DNA of 64,000 nucleotides from Leclercia adecarboxylata (lineage in GTDB: Bacteria > Pseudomonadota > Gammaproteobacteria > Enterobacterales > Enterobacteriaceae). The notes beneath the pieces are model-generated. The model did not search any database. It was not told the origin of the DNA and worked only from the letters and a program-made list of their open reading frames with translations. Shown piece after piece: positions 48,559-58,144 of this stretch. The translations under genes were made by a program, and so were the position numbers. The stretch covers positions 46,311 through 110,310 of the forward strand of contig DERO01000012.1 of assembly GCA_002360945.1 (NCBI GenBank), read 5' to 3'. The stretch's first letter is position 1. Each line of letters starts with the position of its first letter.

Positions 48559-49920
48559 ATGTTTGATAATTTAACCGATCGTTTGTCGCGCACGCTGCGC
48601 AACATCAGCGGCCGTGGACGCCTTACCGAAGACAACATCAAAGAGACGCTGCGCGAAGTGCGCATGGCGCTGCTTGAAGCAGACGTCGCGCTGCCGGTCG
48701 TGCGTGATTTCATCAACCGCGTAAAAGAGAAAGCGGTTGGTCATGAAGTGAACAAGAGCCTGACCCCGGGTCAGGAGTTCGTCAAAATCGTGCGTAACGA
48801 ACTGGTTTCGGCGATGGGCGAAGAGAACCAGAGCCTGAACCTGGCGGCGCAACCGCCGGCAGTGGTGCTGATGGCCGGTCTGCAGGGTGCGGGTAAAACC
48901 ACCAGCGTCGCTAAGCTGGGTAAATTCCTGCGCGAGAAGCACAAGAAGAAAGTGCTGGTCGTCTCTGCCGACGTTTATCGTCCGGCGGCGATCAGACAGC
49001 TGGAAACCCTGGCTGAACAGGTTGACGTCGACTTCTTCCCGTCTGACGTGTCGCAAAAGCCAATCGACATCGTTAACGCGGCGCTGAAAGAAGCGAAGCT
49101 GAAGTTCTTCGACGTGCTGCTGGTGGATACCGCCGGTCGTCTGCACGTTGACGAAGCGATGATGGATGAAATCAAACAGGTGCATGCCGCCATCAATCCG
49201 GTAGAGACCCTGTTTGTGGTCGATGCCATGACCGGTCAGGATGCGGCGAATACCGCGAAAGCGTTTAATGAAGCGCTGCCGTTAACCGGTGTGGTACTGA
49301 CCAAAGTGGACGGCGACGCCCGCGGCGGTGCGGCGCTCTCTATCCGTCATATCACCGGCAAGCCAATCAAGTTCCTCGGCGTCGGCGAGAAGACCGAAGC
49401 GCTGGAGCCGTTCCACCCGGACCGTATTGCCTCCCGTATCCTCGGCATGGGCGACGTGCTGTCGCTGATCGAAGATATCGAGAGCAAAGTCGACCGTGCG
49501 CAGGCTGAGAAACTGGCCTCCAAGCTCAAAAAAGGCGACGGTTTCGATCTGACCGACTTCCTGGAGCAGTTGCGCCAGATGAAGAACATGGGCGGCATGG
49601 CGAGTCTGATGGGCAAGCTGCCGGGCATGGGCCAGATCCCGGACAACGTCAAAGCGCAGATGGACGACAAGGTTCTGGTGCGGATGGAAGCGATCATCAA
49701 CTCCATGACGCTGAAAGAGCGCGCCAAGCCGGAAATCATTAAAGGCTCCCGTAAACGCCGTATCGCGGCGGGTTGTGGGATGCAGGTCCAGGACGTTAAC
49801 CGTCTTCTGAAGCAGTTCGACGACATGCAGCGCATGATGAAGAAGATGAAGAAGGGCGGGATGGCCAAAATGATGCGTGGGATGAAAGGGATGATGCCTC
49901 CAGGCTTCCCTGGTCGTTGA
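48559..49920 (+). CDS. ffh: Signal recognition particle protein Ffh
   Basis: 453 residues from ATG 48559 (MFDNLTDRLSRTLRN). N domain 1-90, GTPase G domain with GLQGAGKTTSVAKLGKF, VDTAGRLHVDEAMM, TKVDGDARGG, and the methionine-rich M domain from about 330 to the MMKKMKKGGMAKMMRGMKGM tail that binds signal peptides and 4.5S RNA. Targets membrane proteins to the translocon. Confidence 0.98.
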   Translation: MFDNLTDRLSRTLRNISGRGRLTEDNIKETLREVRMALLEADVALPVVRDFINRVKEKAVGHEVNKSLTPGQEFVKIVRNELVSAMGEENQSLNLAAQPPAVVLMAGLQGAGKTTSVAKLGKFLREKHKKKVLVVSADVYRPAAIRQLETLAEQVDVDFFPSDVSQKPIDIVNAALKEAKLKFFDVLLVDTAGRLHVDEAMMDEIKQVHAAINPVETLFVVDAMTGQDAANTAKAFNEALPLTGVVLTKVDGDARGGAALSIRHITGKPIKFLGVGEKTEALEPFHPDRIASRILGMGDVLSLIEDIESKVDRAQAEKLASKLKKGDGFDLTDFLEQLRQMKNMGGMASLMGKLPGMGQIPDNVKAQMDDKVLVRMEAIINSMTLKERAKPEIIKGSRKRRIAAGCGMQVQDVNRLLKQFDDMQRMMKKMKKGGMAKMMRGMKGMMPPGFPGR

Positions 49921-50041
49921 TCGGCCTGGCTTGTTTGCCATTTTGACGCCGGGGAGTGCTCGAAATGCTCACGTACTACGTGTACGCTCCGCTTTCTGCG
50001 CGCTCGCCGACGGCCTTTTCAGCAGACTTATCAACTGTTGA

Positions 50042-50069
50042 TTGCATTTTCCCCAGAAATCAGTAAAAT
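50042..50069 (+). promoter_or_regulatory. Candidate promoter of the rpsP-rimM-trmD-rplS operon
   Basis: TTGCAT, 16 nt, TAAAAT, upstream of the leader hairpin. Hexamers are imperfect. Confidence 0.35.
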
Positions 50070-50087
50070 TTTCGGGCTTTTAATATG

Positions 50088-50125
50088 ACACCGGGCTCCT
50101 TCCCTCGATGGGGCCCGGTGTTTTA
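50088..50125 (+). terminator. Attenuator-like hairpin in the rpsP leader
   Basis: ACACCGGGC (50088-50096) pairs with GCCCGGTGT (50113-50121), followed by TTT, just 20 bp before rpsP. Looks like a rho-independent terminator placed inside the operon leader; it may set operon expression or end ffh transcripts. Confidence 0.7.
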
Positions 50126-50143
50126 TTCACACAAGAGGATGTT

Positions 50144-50392
50144 ATGGTAACTATTCGTTTAGCACGTCACGGCGCGAAAAAGCGTCCGTTCTACCAGGTT
50201 GTTGTTACTGACAGCCGTAATGCACGCAACGGTCGCTTCATCGAGCGCGTTGGTTTCTTCAACCCACTGGCCGCTGGCGCAGAAGAAGAAACCCGTCTGG
50301 ATCTGGATCGTATCGCTCACTGGGTTGGCCAGGGCGCTACCGTTTCCGATCGCGTTGCTACGCTGATCAAAGCAGCAAACAAAGCAGCTTAA
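50144..50392 (+). CDS. rpsP: 30S ribosomal protein bS16
   Basis: 82 residues from ATG 50144, with AGAGGA upstream. [42 protein letters not shown]. First gene of the rpsP-rimM-trmD-rplS operon. Confidence 0.98.
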   Translation: MVTIRLARHGAKKRPFYQVVVTDSRNARNGRFIERVGFFNPLAAGAEEETRLDLDRIAHWVGQGATVSDRVATLIKAANKAA

Positions 50393-50410
50393 TCTGTCAC
50401 GGTGGTCATG

Positions 50411-50944
50411 ATGAGCAAAAAAGCACCTGTTGAACCGATTGTATTGGGAAAAATGGGTTCTTGCTACGGTATCCGTGGTTGGCTCAGAGTGTTTTCCTCC
50501 ACCGAAGACGCCGAAAGCATTTTTGACTATCAGCCCTGGTTTATCCAGAAGGCGGGTCAGTGGCAAGAGGTCGAGCTGGAAAGCTGGCGTCACCACAATC
50601 AGGACATCGTTATCAAGCTGAAAGGCGTTGACGATCGCGATGCCGCGAATGCGCTGACTAATTGTGAAATTGTCGTGGATTCGTCGCAGTTGCCTGAACT
50701 GGAAGAAGGTTACTACTGGAAAGACCTTATTGGTTGCCAGGTAGTTACTACCGAAGGTTACGGTCTGGGCAAAGTCATCGATATGATGGAAACCGGATCC
50801 AATGACGTTCTCGTCATTAAGGCAAACCTGAAAGATGCGTTCGGTATCAAGGAGCGGTTGGTTCCGTTCCTCGATGGGCAGGTTATCAAGAAAGTCGATC
50901 TCGCTACTCGAACTATCGAAGTAGATTGGGATCCTGGTTTTTAA
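50411..50944 (+). CDS. rimM: Ribosome maturation factor RimM
   Basis: 177 residues from ATG 50411 ([16 protein letters not shown]); ATG 50408 and GTG 50402 are also in frame. N-terminal RimM barrel ([19 protein letters not shown]) and C-terminal PRC barrel ([32 protein letters not shown]). Assists 30S head assembly around uS19. Confidence 0.97.
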   Translation: MSKKAPVEPIVLGKMGSCYGIRGWLRVFSSTEDAESIFDYQPWFIQKAGQWQEVELESWRHHNQDIVIKLKGVDDRDAANALTNCEIVVDSSQLPELEEGYYWKDLIGCQVVTTEGYGLGKVIDMMETGSNDVLVIKANLKDAFGIKERLVPFLDGQVIKKVDLATRTIEVDWDPGF

Positions 50945-50974
50945 ATTCTCCTGAAAACGGTAAAAGACGGCGCT

Positions 50975-51742
50975 ATGTGGATTGGCATTATTAGCCTGTT
51001 TCCTGAAATGTTCCGCGCGATTACTGATTACGGGGTAACTGGCCGGGCAGTAAAAAATGGCCTGCTGAGCATCGAGAGCTGGAGTCCACGTGACTTCACC
51101 CACGACCGGCACCGTACCGTGGACGAACGTCCTTACGGCGGCGGACCGGGGATGCTCATGATGGTACAACCTTTACGGGATGCCATCGCAGCAGCAAAAG
51201 CCGCGGCAGGTGAAGGCGCAAAGGTGATTTATCTGTCACCTCAGGGACGCAAGCTTGATCAAGCGGGCGTCAGCGAACTGGCAGCGAATCAGAAGCTGAT
51301 TCTGGTGTGCGGTCGCTACGAAGGGATAGATGAGCGCGTAATTCAAACCGAGATTGACGAAGAATGGTCTATCGGCGATTACGTTCTCAGCGGTGGTGAG
51401 TTACCGGCAATGACGCTGATTGACTCCGTTTCCCGGTTCATTCCGGGGGTACTGGGCCATGAAGCATCAGCAACAGAAGACTCTTTTGCTGACGGATTGC
51501 TGGACTGTCCACACTATACCCGTCCTGAAGTGTTAGAAGGGATGGAGGTACCGCCGGTATTACTGTCGGGAAACCATGCCGAGATTCGTCGCTGGCGTCT
51601 GAAGCAGTCGCTGGGCCGTACCTGGCTTAGAAGACCTGAACTTCTGGAAAACCTGGCTCTGACTGAAGAGCAAGCAAAGTTGCTGGCCGAGTTCAAAAGA
51701 GAACACGCGCACCAGCAGCAGAAACATGATGGGATGGCCTGA
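50975..51742 (+). CDS. trmD: tRNA (guanine-N1)-methyltransferase
   Basis: 255 residues. SPOUT methyltransferase with the deep trefoil knot: [53 protein letters not shown] with catalytic Asp169-type residue later. Methylates G37 of tRNAs, preventing frameshifting. Confidence 0.98.
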   Translation: MWIGIISLFPEMFRAITDYGVTGRAVKNGLLSIESWSPRDFTHDRHRTVDERPYGGGPGMLMMVQPLRDAIAAAKAAAGEGAKVIYLSPQGRKLDQAGVSELAANQKLILVCGRYEGIDERVIQTEIDEEWSIGDYVLSGGELPAMTLIDSVSRFIPGVLGHEASATEDSFADGLLDCPHYTRPEVLEGMEVPPVLLSGNHAEIRRWRLKQSLGRTWLRRPELLENLALTEEQAKLLAEFKREHAHQQQKHDGMA

Positions 51743-51780
51743 GGCCCCCGAATATCAGTTTACCCAGGATAAGAGATTAA

Positions 51781-52131
<351 letters not shown>

Positions 52132-52154
52132 GATTCGCTTAAGCGACATCCTGT

Positions 52155-52188
52155 AAAAAGGGCCAGCCGAAAGGCTGGCCCTTTTTTT
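52155..52188 (+). terminator. Rho-independent terminator of the trmD operon
   Basis: Stem AAAGGGCCAGCC - GAAA - GGCTGGCCCTTT followed by T-run, 24 bp after rplS. Confidence 0.95.
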
Positions 52189-52260
52189 ATATCTGTATGC
52201 CATGAACGTTAACCTCGCCGTCATAAATCGTTTACAATGCCCCGCTCTGACGGAGGGGAA

Positions 52261-52650
52261 GTGACGATTAAACAACATCAGGCACAGTGGCAACGTATCG
52301 CGGCAGGGCTCGCGTTATTTGCGATCCTGATGATCGTCTTCGCGCCGCTGGTCTCTGTCTCATTGCAAAAAGATCCCATGAGCGCGATGCCGGGCATGCA
52401 CCATGACATGAGCATGATGGCGGAGCACCACCCTGCAACGCCTGAAAGTACGCCTGTCGACCACGCCGAAGCCTGCGGTTACTGCGTGCTGCTGGCCCAC
52501 GTGCCGGGCGTTATTCTGACGCTGGTGCTGCTGCTCTGCGCGGTCTTGCTCCGACAGCGCCTCACGCCGCCGCGCCCCGCCGTATACCACTGGCATTTCT
52601 TCCCCTGGCTCTGTCCCGATACCCGCGCGCCACCGCACCTGTCTGCTTAA
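52261..52650 (+). CDS. DUF2946-family membrane protein with Met/His-rich loop
   Basis: 129 residues from GTG 52261 (GGAGG 4 nt upstream); an in-frame ATG at 52237 lacks a ribosome site. Helix near 13-35 (LALFAILMIVFAPLVSVSL), a loop PMSAMPGMHHDMSMMAEHH rich in Met and His, a CGYC motif, and a second helix (GVILTLVLLLCAVLL). DUF2946 proteins often accompany copper or siderophore genes. The loop suggests binding of copper or a related metal (inference). Sixty bp before the PepSY gene, likely one transcript. Confidence 0.75.
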   Translation: MTIKQHQAQWQRIAAGLALFAILMIVFAPLVSVSLQKDPMSAMPGMHHDMSMMAEHHPATPESTPVDHAEACGYCVLLAHVPGVILTLVLLLCAVLLRQRLTPPRPAVYHWHFFPWLCPDTRAPPHLSA

Positions 52651-52711
52651 TCCACGTAAAAAAATGTACACCCCGGTGTATCGATAACTTTTTGCCTTAA
52701 AAAGGAAAAGC

Positions 52712-54079
52712 ATGACTACCTGCACTCCGCGCGCAGCATGGGGCAACCTGCTGCGTCGTCTTCACTTCTATATTGGTCTGTTTGTCGGGCCGTTTATCTT
52801 TATTGCCGCGCTCTCCGGAACGCTATATGTCGCCACACCGCAGCTGGAAAACGCGCTTTATCATCACGCGCTGTTTAGCGAGACCGAGGGCACAGCACGT
52901 CCCCTTGCCGAGCAAATCGCGGTGGCAGAAAAGGTCACCGGCGGGGCGCTGCGGCTTCAGGCGGTACGTCCGGGGCTGGCTGCAGGGGAAACCACCCGGG
53001 TGATGTACGTTGACCCGGTGCTGAAAGCCTCGGAGAACCGGGCCATCTTTATCGATCCGGTCAGCCTCGAAGTGCGTGGCGATATGACCGTCTATGGCAC
53101 CAGCGGTATCCTGCCGTTGCGTCAGAAAATTGATTATCTGCACCAGTCTTTGCTGCTGGGGGATGTGGGGCGTCTTTACAGCGAACTGGCCGCCTCCTGG
53201 ATGTGGATTGCCGCGCTGGGAGGGATTGCCCTGTGGTTTTATACCCGGCCAAAACGGCGCATCAACAACCGTTTTCAGAATCGCCGTCGTCTGCACGTTT
53301 CCCTCGGCTGGAGCCTGCTGGTGGGGATGCTGCTGTTCTCGGCGACCGGCCTGACCTGGTCCCAGTGGGCGGGCGGTAATGTGGATAAACTGCGGGCAGA
53401 GATGAACTGGCTCACGCCGCAGGTGAACACGCAGCTGCAGGGGCTGGCGGAAGTCGCCGATCCGCATGCTGAGCACCAGGGCCATCATATGACCATGCCC
53501 ATGCCGGAGATGAAGCCTGACCTGGCTCTGTATGACGGCGTGCTGCAGGCGGCCAATGCGGCGGGAATTGATGCCGCGAAGCTGGAGATACGCCCGGCGA
53601 AGCGTGCCGCAATGGCGTGGACGGTAACTGAGATCGATCGCAGCTGGCCAACGCAGGTTGATGCAGTTGCCGTGGACCCTGCGACCCTGACCGTTGTCGA
53701 TCGCACCCGGTTTGCCGATTACCCGCTGATGGCCAAACTGACCCGCTGGGGCGTGGATTTCCACATGGGGGTGCTGTTTGGCCTGCCAAACCAAGTGGTG
53801 CTGATTGCCTTTGGCATCGCGCTGTGCGTCATGATTGTCTGGGGCTACCGGATGTGGTGGATGCGTCGCCCCCGGCAGACGGCAACGGATCCGGCGCAGA
53901 CGCTGTGTCAGAGCTGGCTGGCGTTGCCGCTGGAGGGGCGCGTGGTCGCTTTAGCCGTCAGCGTAGCGCTGGGCCTCATGATGCCGGTGATGGGCTGTAG
54001 CCTGGCGCTGTTTGTGGTTATTGACTGGCTGCGCTGGCGTACGGCAGCGCGAGTCTCTCTGGCAGAATCGCGGAAATAA
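52712..54079 (+). CDS. PepSY-associated transmembrane protein
   Basis: 455 residues. PepSY_TM family: helix HFYIGLFVGPFIFIAALSGTLYV near 18-40, PepSY domains in the periplasmic part, LHQSLLLGDVGRLYSELAASWM, then LHVSLGWSLLVGMLLFSATGL and C-terminal helices (VVLIAFGIALCVMIVWGYRMWW). A His/Met-rich stretch HAEHQGHHMTMPMPEM lies at about 252-267. Inner-membrane protein of the iron/siderophore-reductase-like or copper-linked family. AAGGA lies 7-8 nt before ATG. Confidence 0.82.
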   Translation: MTTCTPRAAWGNLLRRLHFYIGLFVGPFIFIAALSGTLYVATPQLENALYHHALFSETEGTARPLAEQIAVAEKVTGGALRLQAVRPGLAAGETTRVMYVDPVLKASENRAIFIDPVSLEVRGDMTVYGTSGILPLRQKIDYLHQSLLLGDVGRLYSELAASWMWIAALGGIALWFYTRPKRRINNRFQNRRRLHVSLGWSLLVGMLLFSATGLTWSQWAGGNVDKLRAEMNWLTPQVNTQLQGLAEVADPHAEHQGHHMTMPMPEMKPDLALYDGVLQAANAAGIDAAKLEIRPAKRAAMAWTVTEIDRSWPTQVDAVAVDPATLTVVDRTRFADYPLMAKLTRWGVDFHMGVLFGLPNQVVLIAFGIALCVMIVWGYRMWWMRRPRQTATDPAQTLCQSWLALPLEGRVVALAVSVALGLMMPVMGCSLALFVVIDWLRWRTAARVSLAESRK

Positions 54080-54083
54080 TGAC

Positions 54084-54566
54084 TCAGGGCGTGCTGATCA
54101 CCACCGCCACGCGGCGGTTTTCGGCACGACCCTGGCCGGTTTTATTATCCGCGACAGGATATTGCTGACCTAAACCCTGGGTTGTCAGATTGCTGCGTGA
54201 AATGCTGGCACCCTGCGCCCAGGCATCGGCAACCACATTCGCCCGCTTCAGGGATAACGCTTTGTTGTAACTCTCTTCGCCGTAATTATCGGTATGGCCG
54301 TCCATCCGCGCGTGCTTCAGGCCCGTCGCGGCAAGTCGGGCAGCCATACTTTTAATCTGTTGTTCGCTCTCTGGCTGCAGCTTATATTCGTTTTTACCAA
54401 ACAGGATCTTCGCAGAAAGGCCAAGTGACCAGTCACCGTTCATCTCATTGAAGCCGTAAGACTTCATGGCGGCGACCTGCTCAGCGGTAAATTTGCCTTT
54501 CGGCGTCTGGCATCCTGCCAGCAGCATTGATGCCATAAAGAGCGGTGCGACGTATCGCTTTAACAT
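54084..54566 (-). CDS. yfiB: OmpA-like outer-membrane lipoprotein YfiB
   Basis: 160 residues. Lipobox LLAGC (Cys19), then an OmpA-type peptidoglycan-binding domain (LAATGLKHARMDGHTDNYGEESYNKALSLKRANVVADAW, NRRVAVVI). In the YfiBNR system YfiB captures YfiR and so relieves DgcN. Third gene of yfiR-dgcN-yfiB. Confidence 0.95.
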   Translation of the reverse strand: MLKRYVAPLFMASMLLAGCQTPKGKFTAEQVAAMKSYGFNEMNGDWSLGLSAKILFGKNEYKLQPESEQQIKSMAARLAATGLKHARMDGHTDNYGEESYNKALSLKRANVVADAWAQGASISRSNLTTQGLGQQYPVADNKTGQGRAENRRVAVVISTP

Positions 54567-54579
54567 AATGTGTTCCTTT

Positions 54580-55800
54580 CTACGATGTAATTTTCGAACG
54601 CTGGTGCTTCACCTGATACATATTTCTGTCGGCTTGCTCCAGTAACGCTTCAACGGAGTGATGCTGCCAGCTCAGCGCGTAGCCAATGCTAAGCGACATT
54701 CGGGAGGAGAACCCGTTGTGCAGTTCATAGGAGGGGCTGAATTGTTGCCTCAGCGCGGCGCAGAGACGCAGCACTTCTTGTTCTGAATGGACGTCATACA
54801 GAATGATGGCAAACTCATCCCCACCCAGACGGTAAGATTGATGCTGTGCACCGCCAAACTCGACCATTCTGCGGGCCACTTCTATCAATACACAATCGCC
54901 TGCGGTATGACCCCAGGTATCGTTAATACGCTTAAAGTCATCCCCATCCAGGTAGAGCAGGGCGGCGTTGGTCCGCGCGGAGGCGTCATTCATCAGTGCC
55001 GCAATGTGGGTGCGAAAGGCGGCCCGGTTAGCCAGACCGGTGAGCGGGTCATGCATAGCGGTGCGCATCAGCTGGGCATTTTTGGCCTGTAGTTTTAGCT
55101 GCCACTCCTCCATCTCATCCAGCAGGCTGTTGAAGTCCTGGCCGAAGCGATGAAATTCATCAATTCTCTCCTGGGATACCCGACGGGAGAAGTTGCGGTT
55201 TGTTCGTACGTCATGCACCACATCGGTAATGTTTTGCAGGGCGGCCACCACGCCATTGTGCAGGGTGCGGGTGATAGTTAACGCCACCAGAGAGGCAAAC
55301 AGAAGGCAGCCGGTTAATACCGCCAGCGATGTCCAGAGAAAGTGGCCGATCAGGCTATCCCGCGCGGTAAGGTGTAATTCACCGATCGGCAAATTGTTGT
55401 GCCAGACGCGCTGTCTGATGGGATGCGGGAACAACCACTGGCTGACCAGCTGGCTGAGTGGATCCGCTTCGTCGTTCGGTCCCATTGACCAGGCGGCAAA
55501 GCGATTATCGTAACGATCCAGCAGTTCCGCTGCCGAGAACTGCCCTTGCTTGCCGAGCGAGGCCAGCGCTTCGTTGGCGGCAGTGGCATCATTAAAGACC
55601 AACGCCGCCTCCAGGCTGCGGCTCATGGTAGCGCTGGTTAATTCAAGGTTGCGTTGCGCATACTGTTTCAGCGTCACCACGGAAGCAATGCACAATAATA
55701 ACCAGACAAGCGTCATTGTAATGAGGACGCTAATTATACTGATACGCCGCAGGGTTCTTTTGAACGTAAGACGCGGCGCTGAGAACATTTCCTTATTCAT
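54580..55800 (-). CDS. dgcN: Diguanylate cyclase DgcN (YfiN)
   Basis: 406 residues. Helix near 20-42 (IISVLITMTLVWLLLCIASVV), periplasmic CHASE8-like sensor, second helix near 160-180, HAMP, and a GGDEF domain with active-site YRLGGDEFAII and DPLTGLANRAAF. Makes c-di-GMP; repressed by periplasmic YfiR. The first ATG is used; a second start five codons on is possible. Overlaps yfiR by 8 bp. Confidence 0.95.
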   Translation of the reverse strand: MNKEMFSAPRLTFKRTLRRISIISVLITMTLVWLLLCIASVVTLKQYAQRNLELTSATMSRSLEAALVFNDATAANEALASLGKQGQFSAAELLDRYDNRFAAWSMGPNDEADPLSQLVSQWLFPHPIRQRVWHNNLPIGELHLTARDSLIGHFLWTSLAVLTGCLLFASLVALTITRTLHNGVVAALQNITDVVHDVRTNRNFSRRVSQERIDEFHRFGQDFNSLLDEMEEWQLKLQAKNAQLMRTAMHDPLTGLANRAAFRTHIAALMNDASARTNAALLYLDGDDFKRINDTWGHTAGDCVLIEVARRMVEFGGAQHQSYRLGGDEFAIILYDVHSEQEVLRLCAALRQQFSPSYELHNGFSSRMSLSIGYALSWQHHSVEALLEQADRNMYQVKHQRSKITS

Positions 55801-56386
55801 GCTTTTTATTCCGTGCGAGCATTAACACATCAGGATTGACTCTGACTCCGCTGCGCGACAGTGCGTCCAGATTGACGGAAAATCTCACTCTGGCACTGTC
55901 TATTATCAGGCAGAAAGCACTGCCTGTAAGGCATTGCGGATTTTGCTCCGCAATTAATAGTAACGGTCGGGCATGAAACGCCTGGCTTAATTCAAGCTGG
56001 TGGGTCGGGGATTCATTGCCAAAATAGAGCGCGTGACATTCTGCACTCAATGCTTCCTCATCGTCATGAATAATGACGGGGGTGTAAGGCAGCGCATCCG
56101 GGCCCTGACTACTGAGCGCCTCAACATAGTGGGAAGAGGCAAAAATACACAGATTCGGCTTGCCGGAGAGCGCAGGCCAACGGGTGTAACTGACGATCCC
56201 GGAGACGATAGAACGTACTGATTTATCCGTTTGGGATAAGGTGCCGCCAATAGCAAGTCCACAGGGCATGGATAACATCAGCACCAATGCCGCCCGGTAC
56301 CAGGAGATAAGAAAAAAGTTACACACCAGAATCCGCCATACCACTCTGGAAATAGTAGTCCTTGAGTTTCGCCGGCAGAATATCAT
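55793..56386 (-). CDS. yfiR: Periplasmic repressor of DgcN, YfiR
   Basis: Up to 197 residues; the start is uncertain, because the ATG at 56386 has a poor ribosome site and E. coli YfiR is about 172 residues. Signal segment WYRAALVLMLSMPCGLA, then the YfiR/HmsC-type domain: VRSIVSGIVSYTRWPALSGK, YFGNESPTHQLELSQAF, LLLIAEQNPQCLTGSAFCLI, LDALSRSGVRVNPDVLMLAR. Conserved Cys pairs are present. Holds DgcN inactive under reducing-stress-free conditions. Confidence 0.92.
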   Translation of the reverse strand: MIFCRRNSRTTISRVVWRILVCNFFLISWYRAALVLMLSMPCGLAIGGTLSQTDKSVRSIVSGIVSYTRWPALSGKPNLCIFASSHYVEALSSQGPDALPYTPVIIHDDEEALSAECHALYFGNESPTHQLELSQAFHARPLLLIAEQNPQCLTGSAFCLIIDSARVRFSVNLDALSRSGVRVNPDVLMLARNKKHE

Positions 56387-56474
56387 TTTTTACCCGTTCA
56401 GTCATTATGCCAAAAACATATTGAGGTACTTAAGTAAAATCTCGCTATTAATTAACGGTGCGAGGTTGACACTA

Positions 56475-56849
56475 TTAATTTAAACGGCTGGCTTTGGTTC
56501 CTTCATTCATTCCCTGCTGCCAGGCGGTACGAAGGGCGGTGGCGTTTTCCGCAGTGTCACAGCTGGCGGGGAATATTCGACCCGCTAATCCCCAGGCGTA
56601 AACAAAATTTTTCTGACATATTTTCTGCTGGCCTTCTTTATATCCGCTGAGATAGTCAGAGCGATCCACCTTGGTGTCGTTGAAATTAGCAGCAAGGGTT
56701 TCATTGGATTTAACCGCCACGCCATTCATGGCGTCTTCTTTACCGGCATCATGCCAGTCGGTTCCCGTCCAGTGGGGCTGATGGGTGTAAGGATCGATCT
56801 GACAAGCGGATAAAAGCAGGCACAGCAGCGGGGTAACAATCAGGCGCAT
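56475..56849 (-). CDS. yfiL: DUF2799 lipoprotein YfiL
   Basis: 124 residues from ATG 56849 (AAGGAG 8 nt upstream). Lipobox LLLSAC (Cys16), then QIDPYTHQPHWTGTDWHDAG, DYLSGYKEGQQKICQKNFVY, WGLAGRIFPASCDTAENA, ending ASRLN like E. coli YfiL. Function unknown. Upstream of yfiR in the same direction, as in E. coli. Confidence 0.9.
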   Translation of the reverse strand: MRLIVTPLLCLLLSACQIDPYTHQPHWTGTDWHDAGKEDAMNGVAVKSNETLAANFNDTKVDRSDYLSGYKEGQQKICQKNFVYAWGLAGRIFPASCDTAENATALRTAWQQGMNEGTKASRLN

Positions 56850-56900
56850 AAGGCATTCTCCTTTTTCCATTGAGCATAGCCTGGCGGTAAAAATCCATGC

Positions 56901-56994
56901 TGTAATTTTTACGTTACACAATAATCGGATGTTTTTTGCATAAAAGTGGGTACTGTAAAGTATTATTTACGTATTTTGGATTGAAATCTTTACT
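56901..56994 (+). promoter_or_regulatory. TyrR boxes upstream of aroF
   Basis: Three TyrR-like palindromes: 56901-56918 (TGTAA...TTACA), 56954-56971 (TGTAAA-N6-TTTACG, closest to consensus) and 56977-56994 (TGGATT-N6-TTTACT, weak). The arrangement matches E. coli aroF. A possible promoter (TTGAAA, 16 nt, TATCGT) overlaps the third, so tyrosine-bound TyrR would repress aroF-tyrA. Confidence 0.8.
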
Positions 56995-57063
56995 CGGTAT
57001 GGTATCGTTGGGCTTCCTCATCGAGGAAACCACTATCGCAAACGAGCTTCCAGGATCGCAATC

Positions 57064-58134
57064 ATGCAAAAAGACGCGCTGAATAACGTACATATTAGTG
57101 ATGAACATGTTCTGATCACCCCGGATCAACTGAAAGCGGAATTCCCGCTGAGCGTTGAGCAAGAGGCGCAAATCGCGCACTCCCGCCAGACCATCTCCAA
57201 CATCATTGCCGGGCGCGATCCGCGTCTGCTGGTGGTATGTGGTCCGTGCTCCATTCATGATCCAGAAACTGCCATCGAATATGCGCACCGTTTTAAAGCC
57301 CTGGCCGAGGAGGTCAGCGATAGCCTCTACCTGGTCATGCGCGTCTATTTTGAAAAACCCCGCACCACCGTCGGCTGGAAAGGGTTAATTAACGATCCGC
57401 ACATGGATGGCTCGTTTGATGTGGAAGCTGGCCTGAAGATTGCGCGTAATCTTCTGGTGGAGCTGGTGAACATGGGCCTGCCGCTGGCAACGGAAGCGCT
57501 GGATCCGAACAGCCCGCAATACCTGGGCGATCTGTTCAGCTGGTCCGCCATCGGCGCGCGTACTACCGAATCGCAGACCCACCGCGAGATGGCCTCGGGC
57601 CTCTCCATGCCGGTTGGCTTCAAAAACGGCACCGACGGTAGCCTGGCCACCGCCATCAACGCCATGCGCGCCGCCGCCATGCCGCACCGTTTTGTCGGCA
57701 TCAACCAGGCCGGCCAGGTCTGCCTGCTGCAGACCCAGGGCAATCCGGATGGTCACGTTATCCTGCGCGGCGGCAAAGCGCCTAACTACAGCCCGGCAGA
57801 TGTGGCCCAGTGTGAAAAAGAGATGGAACAGGCAGGACTGCGCCCGGCACTGATGGTAGATTGCAGTCATGGTAATTCGAATAAAGATTACCGTCGTCAG
57901 CCTGCGGTGGCGGAATCCGTCGTCGCGCAGATTAAAGATGGCAACCGTTCGATTATTGGCCTGATGATTGAAAGCAACATCCATGAAGGCAATCAGTCAT
58001 CCGAACAGCCGCGCAGCGCCATGAAGCATGGGGTGTCCGTAACCGATGCCTGCATCAGCTGGGAAACCACCGACGCGCTGCTGCGTGAGATCCACAAAGA
58101 TTTGAACGGCCAGCTGGCGACGCGTCTGGCTTAA
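57064..58134 (+). CDS. aroF: DAHP synthase, tyrosine-sensitive
   Basis: 356 residues. [12 protein letters not shown]-terminus with Asn8 of the tyrosine site, [54 protein letters not shown] and [10 protein letters not shown]. Condenses PEP and erythrose 4-phosphate, first step of the shikimate pathway. Operon aroF-tyrA with a 10-bp gap. Confidence 0.98.
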   Translation: MQKDALNNVHISDEHVLITPDQLKAEFPLSVEQEAQIAHSRQTISNIIAGRDPRLLVVCGPCSIHDPETAIEYAHRFKALAEEVSDSLYLVMRVYFEKPRTTVGWKGLINDPHMDGSFDVEAGLKIARNLLVELVNMGLPLATEALDPNSPQYLGDLFSWSAIGARTTESQTHREMASGLSMPVGFKNGTDGSLATAINAMRAAAMPHRFVGINQAGQVCLLQTQGNPDGHVILRGGKAPNYSPADVAQCEKEMEQAGLRPALMVDCSHGNSNKDYRRQPAVAESVVAQIKDGNRSIIGLMIESNIHEGNQSSEQPRSAMKHGVSVTDACISWETTDALLREIHKDLNGQLATRLA

Positions 58135-58144
58135 GAGGTTTGTT

